Below are positions 61,756 through 64,000 of a stretch of DNA of 64,000 nucleotides, one piece after another. The position numbers were made by a program, and so were the translations under genes. The notes beneath the pieces were generated by a model. The model was not told the origin of the DNA, ran no database searches, and saw only the letters and a list, made by a program, of their open reading frames with translations. The stretch's first letter is position 1. The number at the start of each line of letters is the position of its first letter. Source of the stretch: an uncultured Muribaculaceae bacterium (GTDB taxonomy: Bacteria > Bacteroidota > Bacteroidia > Bacteroidales > Muribaculaceae); NCBI GenBank assembly GCA_947174275.1, contig CAMWIJ010000007.1, positions 1 to 64,000 on the forward strand, read 5' to 3'.

Positions 61756-62073
61756 GCGGGCGGAAGCCGGGACGGGGGCGTCTCGCCCCCGTGGTTATCT
61801 CTTCTGTTGGTAAATATCATATAATCAGCGGCAAGCCACACTCCCCGGTGACATCCCGGGGCGGGGGCGTCTCGCCCCCGTGGTTATCTCTTCTGAGGGA
61901 AAATGTCATACAATCAGCGGCAAGCCACATTCCCCGATGACATCCCGGGGCGGGGGCGTCTCGCCCCCGTGGTTATCTCTTCTGTTAGTAAATATCATAC
62001 AATCACCGGCAAGCCACACTCCCCGGTGACATCCCGGGGGCGAGACGCCCCCGCCCCGGCTACTACCGCCCGC
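61756..62073. repeat. REPIN/MITE-like element A, triple-unit form (3 x 89-bp tandem units with terminal inverted repeat)
   Basis: CGGGGGCGTCTCGCCCCCGTGGTTATCTCTTCTG... units begin at 61773, 61862 and 61951 (89-bp period); closes with CGAGACGCCCCCG ... CTACTACCGCCCGC. Confidence 0.9.
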
Positions 62074-62176
62074 AGAGATACCATCCACACCCACCGGAGC
62101 CCTTATCCCCCCACACCTACCGTCCTCCCCGTCCGACCTGTCAGACCCGTCTGACTGGTCCGACTGATACCCATCA

Positions 62177-62251
62177 CCCCCCGGCTTCCGTAGGACGCCG
62201 ATTATGCGTAACCCCGGACGCCGTAGCGCAGCGAGGCTTCCGGGGGTTAAC
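62177..62251 (-). repeat. Dispersed repeat B, inverted copy
   Basis: Reverse complement closely matches 25495-25567. Confidence 0.85.
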
Positions 62252-62290
62252 CCGCAAATACAGCAAAGGCTTTCGCAATAAATTCATAGT

Positions 62291-62338
62291 AAGTTGACAA
62301 ATTTTTGCCAAAAATTCCGTCAAAAAATTTGTCAACTT
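62291..62338. repeat. AT-rich inverted repeat
   Basis: AAGTTGACAAATTTTT ... AAAAATTTGTCAACTT, 16-bp perfect arms. Confidence 0.85.
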
Positions 62339-62650
62339 AAAAATAATGTATAACTTAGCGACCTAAAATAGTGTGAGTAACCTTAATAAACCTTGATGAC
62401 CGATAGATTTTCTACAGTTTTCTACTTTTTTTGATTTCTCATACCATACTTACATAATAACTCTTTCACTATATTGCAGGCACAATACATACCATGACAT
62501 CAAAGTGTTTTGTTTATTGAATGCCGCACGTCCGGATTTCTCTGTGAAGCCGGTCGATAGTTTGGGCGAGTAACGTTTTACAGGAACAGACGATAATAAA
62601 CCATATTTATATATTTAACCTTAATTATTAACAATTTAACCAATTCATTC

Positions 62651-63874
62651 ATGAAAAAATTCTACTTTTTTCTTGTAGCTCTCGTGCTTGGCGTAGTTTC
62701 GGCAAGTGCAGCTGACTATTATCTCATCGGTGGCTTCAACGGCTGGAAATTAAAAGATGCCAGCGCTAAATTCACAGCTTCAGGCAACGGTGAATATGTG
62801 CTTGACTTTAAGGGTGAACTTACTTCAGGCTTCAAATTAAACGACGGTACCTGGGGTAACGATAATATCAACTTCGGTTCAAACGGCACCAATCTCAAAC
62901 TTGGCGAGGCTTATTCTTATGGCGTTGGCGGTTCTACCGGAAACATTAACCTTGCAGAGGGTGCGGTAAGCAATCCCCACATCGTTCTCAATCCCACTGC
63001 CGGAACTCTCACTATCACAGGTGAAGAAGCTGAAGTAAAAGTTACTTACGTACTCTGGGGCAACTTCCCCGACGGTGCTATCGATTGGTCAGCTATTGAC
63101 CTCGAAGACAAAGACAACGGTCTTTGGGTAGCTGAAAATGTAGTTCTTACCGGAGCTTGTGAGTTCGGTATCAAGGAAAACACCAACGGTGCTCAATCTG
63201 ACTGGTACGCTGCCTCAGGCAACTCTGCCATCACCGCAGCCGGTGTGTTCCCCTGCACTAATGCCGGTGGCTCTAACTTCTCTATCGCAGCAGGAACCTG
63301 GAACTTCTCCTTCAATACAAAATCATTGGAACTCGTTGTTACCGGCGGAGGCTCAGGTCCCGTTTCTAGCGCACCCGCCGCTCTCTACGTAATCGGTGAC
63401 TTCCCCGGCGATGAGACTACACACTGGAATCCCTCTTACGGTATCGCTCTCGAAAAAGAAGGTGATGTATTCACCGGTGAGATCGAAATCGAAACTGCAT
63501 TTGAGAACGATTACGGTTTCTTCAGCCTCTGCACCAAACTCGGTTCAAGCTCAGTTGACTGGAGCTTAGGCTCACGTTATGGCGCAACTACTCTTGATGC
63601 AGAAATTGTTTCGGGTGAGACTTACGATTTCGTTAAAGCTGCAGAGCCCAACGCTTGGAAAGTACTCCCCGGCACTTACGAAATCACTGTTGACTTCACC
63701 AACAACACCATCAAGCTCGTAGGTGAAACCAACGGTATAGCTGACGCTGAGATCGAAGATGCAAATGTCGCTCCCGTTTACTACAACCTCCAGGGTGTAC
63801 GCGTAGCAGAGCCCGCCAATGGTCTCTACATCGTGGTTCGTGGCGAAAAAGTAACCAAAGAACTCGTAAAATAA
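62651..63874 (+). CDS. Secreted multidomain beta-sandwich protein (SusE/CBM-like) with C-terminal sorting-like tail
   Basis: MKKFYFFLVALVLGVVSASA signal peptide; repeated YYLIGGFNGWK / ALYVIGDFPG modules; tail YYNLQGVRVAEPANGLYIVVRGEKVTKELVK. Confidence 0.75.
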   Translation: MKKFYFFLVALVLGVVSASAADYYLIGGFNGWKLKDASAKFTASGNGEYVLDFKGELTSGFKLNDGTWGNDNINFGSNGTNLKLGEAYSYGVGGSTGNINLAEGAVSNPHIVLNPTAGTLTITGEEAEVKVTYVLWGNFPDGAIDWSAIDLEDKDNGLWVAENVVLTGACEFGIKENTNGAQSDWYAASGNSAITAAGVFPCTNAGGSNFSIAAGTWNFSFNTKSLELVVTGGGSGPVSSAPAALYVIGDFPGDETTHWNPSYGIALEKEGDVFTGEIEIETAFENDYGFFSLCTKLGSSSVDWSLGSRYGATTLDAEIVSGETYDFVKAAEPNAWKVLPGTYEITVDFTNNTIKLVGETNGIADAEIEDANVAPVYYNLQGVRVAEPANGLYIVVRGEKVTKELVK

Positions 63875-63926
63875 TCGTCCGTACACTGACATGACACACA
63901 TGGCTGTCAGTTGTGACAGCCTGCCA

Positions 63927-63969
63927 CAATAAAAAAGCGATGGAGACCCGCTCCATCGCTTTTTTATTG
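63927..63969. terminator. Intrinsic terminator, potentially bidirectional
   Basis: CAATAAAAAAGCGATGGAG-ACCCG-CTCCATCGCTTTTTTATTG; preceded by a second hairpin GGCTGTCA-GTTG-TGACAGCC (63902-63921). Confidence 0.93.
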
Positions 63970-64000
63970 TTAAAGTTCATATTACAATCTCTCAGGTTCT

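Noticed and set aside
61756-62073. CRISPR-like array
   Set aside because: The whole 89-bp unit, including the would-be spacer, is repeated, so there are no unique spacers, and no cas genes are present. It fits tandem REPIN units.

Overview
The window is ordinary Bacteroidales-type chromosome. The evidence is TAnnTTTG promoters, a PorZ-like protein, an LptD-like protein and Bacteroidetes-type argF'; a Muribaculaceae-like host is inference only. About 50 protein-coding genes are supported, mostly housekeeping: korAB, an oligosaccharide flippase/Fe-S/pyruvyltransferase trio, lptD-like, mscL, aroK, an AlaDH/PNT-like protein, RNase H, KilA-N, a BspA-like LRR operon, nadA, leuS, rdgB, porZ-like, pckA, lysS, gpsA, lolD-like, GH125, acyltransferase, lpxB, POT transporter, BI-1 family, argS, panB, upp, xerD-like, YfhO family, ybeY, mnmG, apt, uvrC, rlmN, two DUF1573 proteins, meaB, argF'-proC-proB-proA and a secreted protein. 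I saw no CRISPR array, rRNA, tRNA, prophage or intact IS. The most interesting non-coding signals are: (1) an apparently structured RNA at about 16.57-16.95 kb on the minus strand, with three nested perfect helices, a GNRA-capped hairpin and a possible 10-bp pseudoknot, lying downstream of a TAACTTTG promoter and upstream of the LRR operon; (2) a 600-bp AT-rich region at 17.04-17.64 kb with tandem 11- and 12-bp repeats and several DnaA-box-like 9-mers, a candidate origin or regulatory region; (3) REPIN/MITE-like GC-rich repeats at 25.5-26.0 and 61.75-62.25 kb, one amplified as three 89-bp tandem units, in inverted orientation relative to each other, with a related repeat at the left window edge; (4) several very strong perfect inverted repeats between convergent genes; (5) gene remnants, including a DUF2752-like fragment and an orphan C-terminal fragment.
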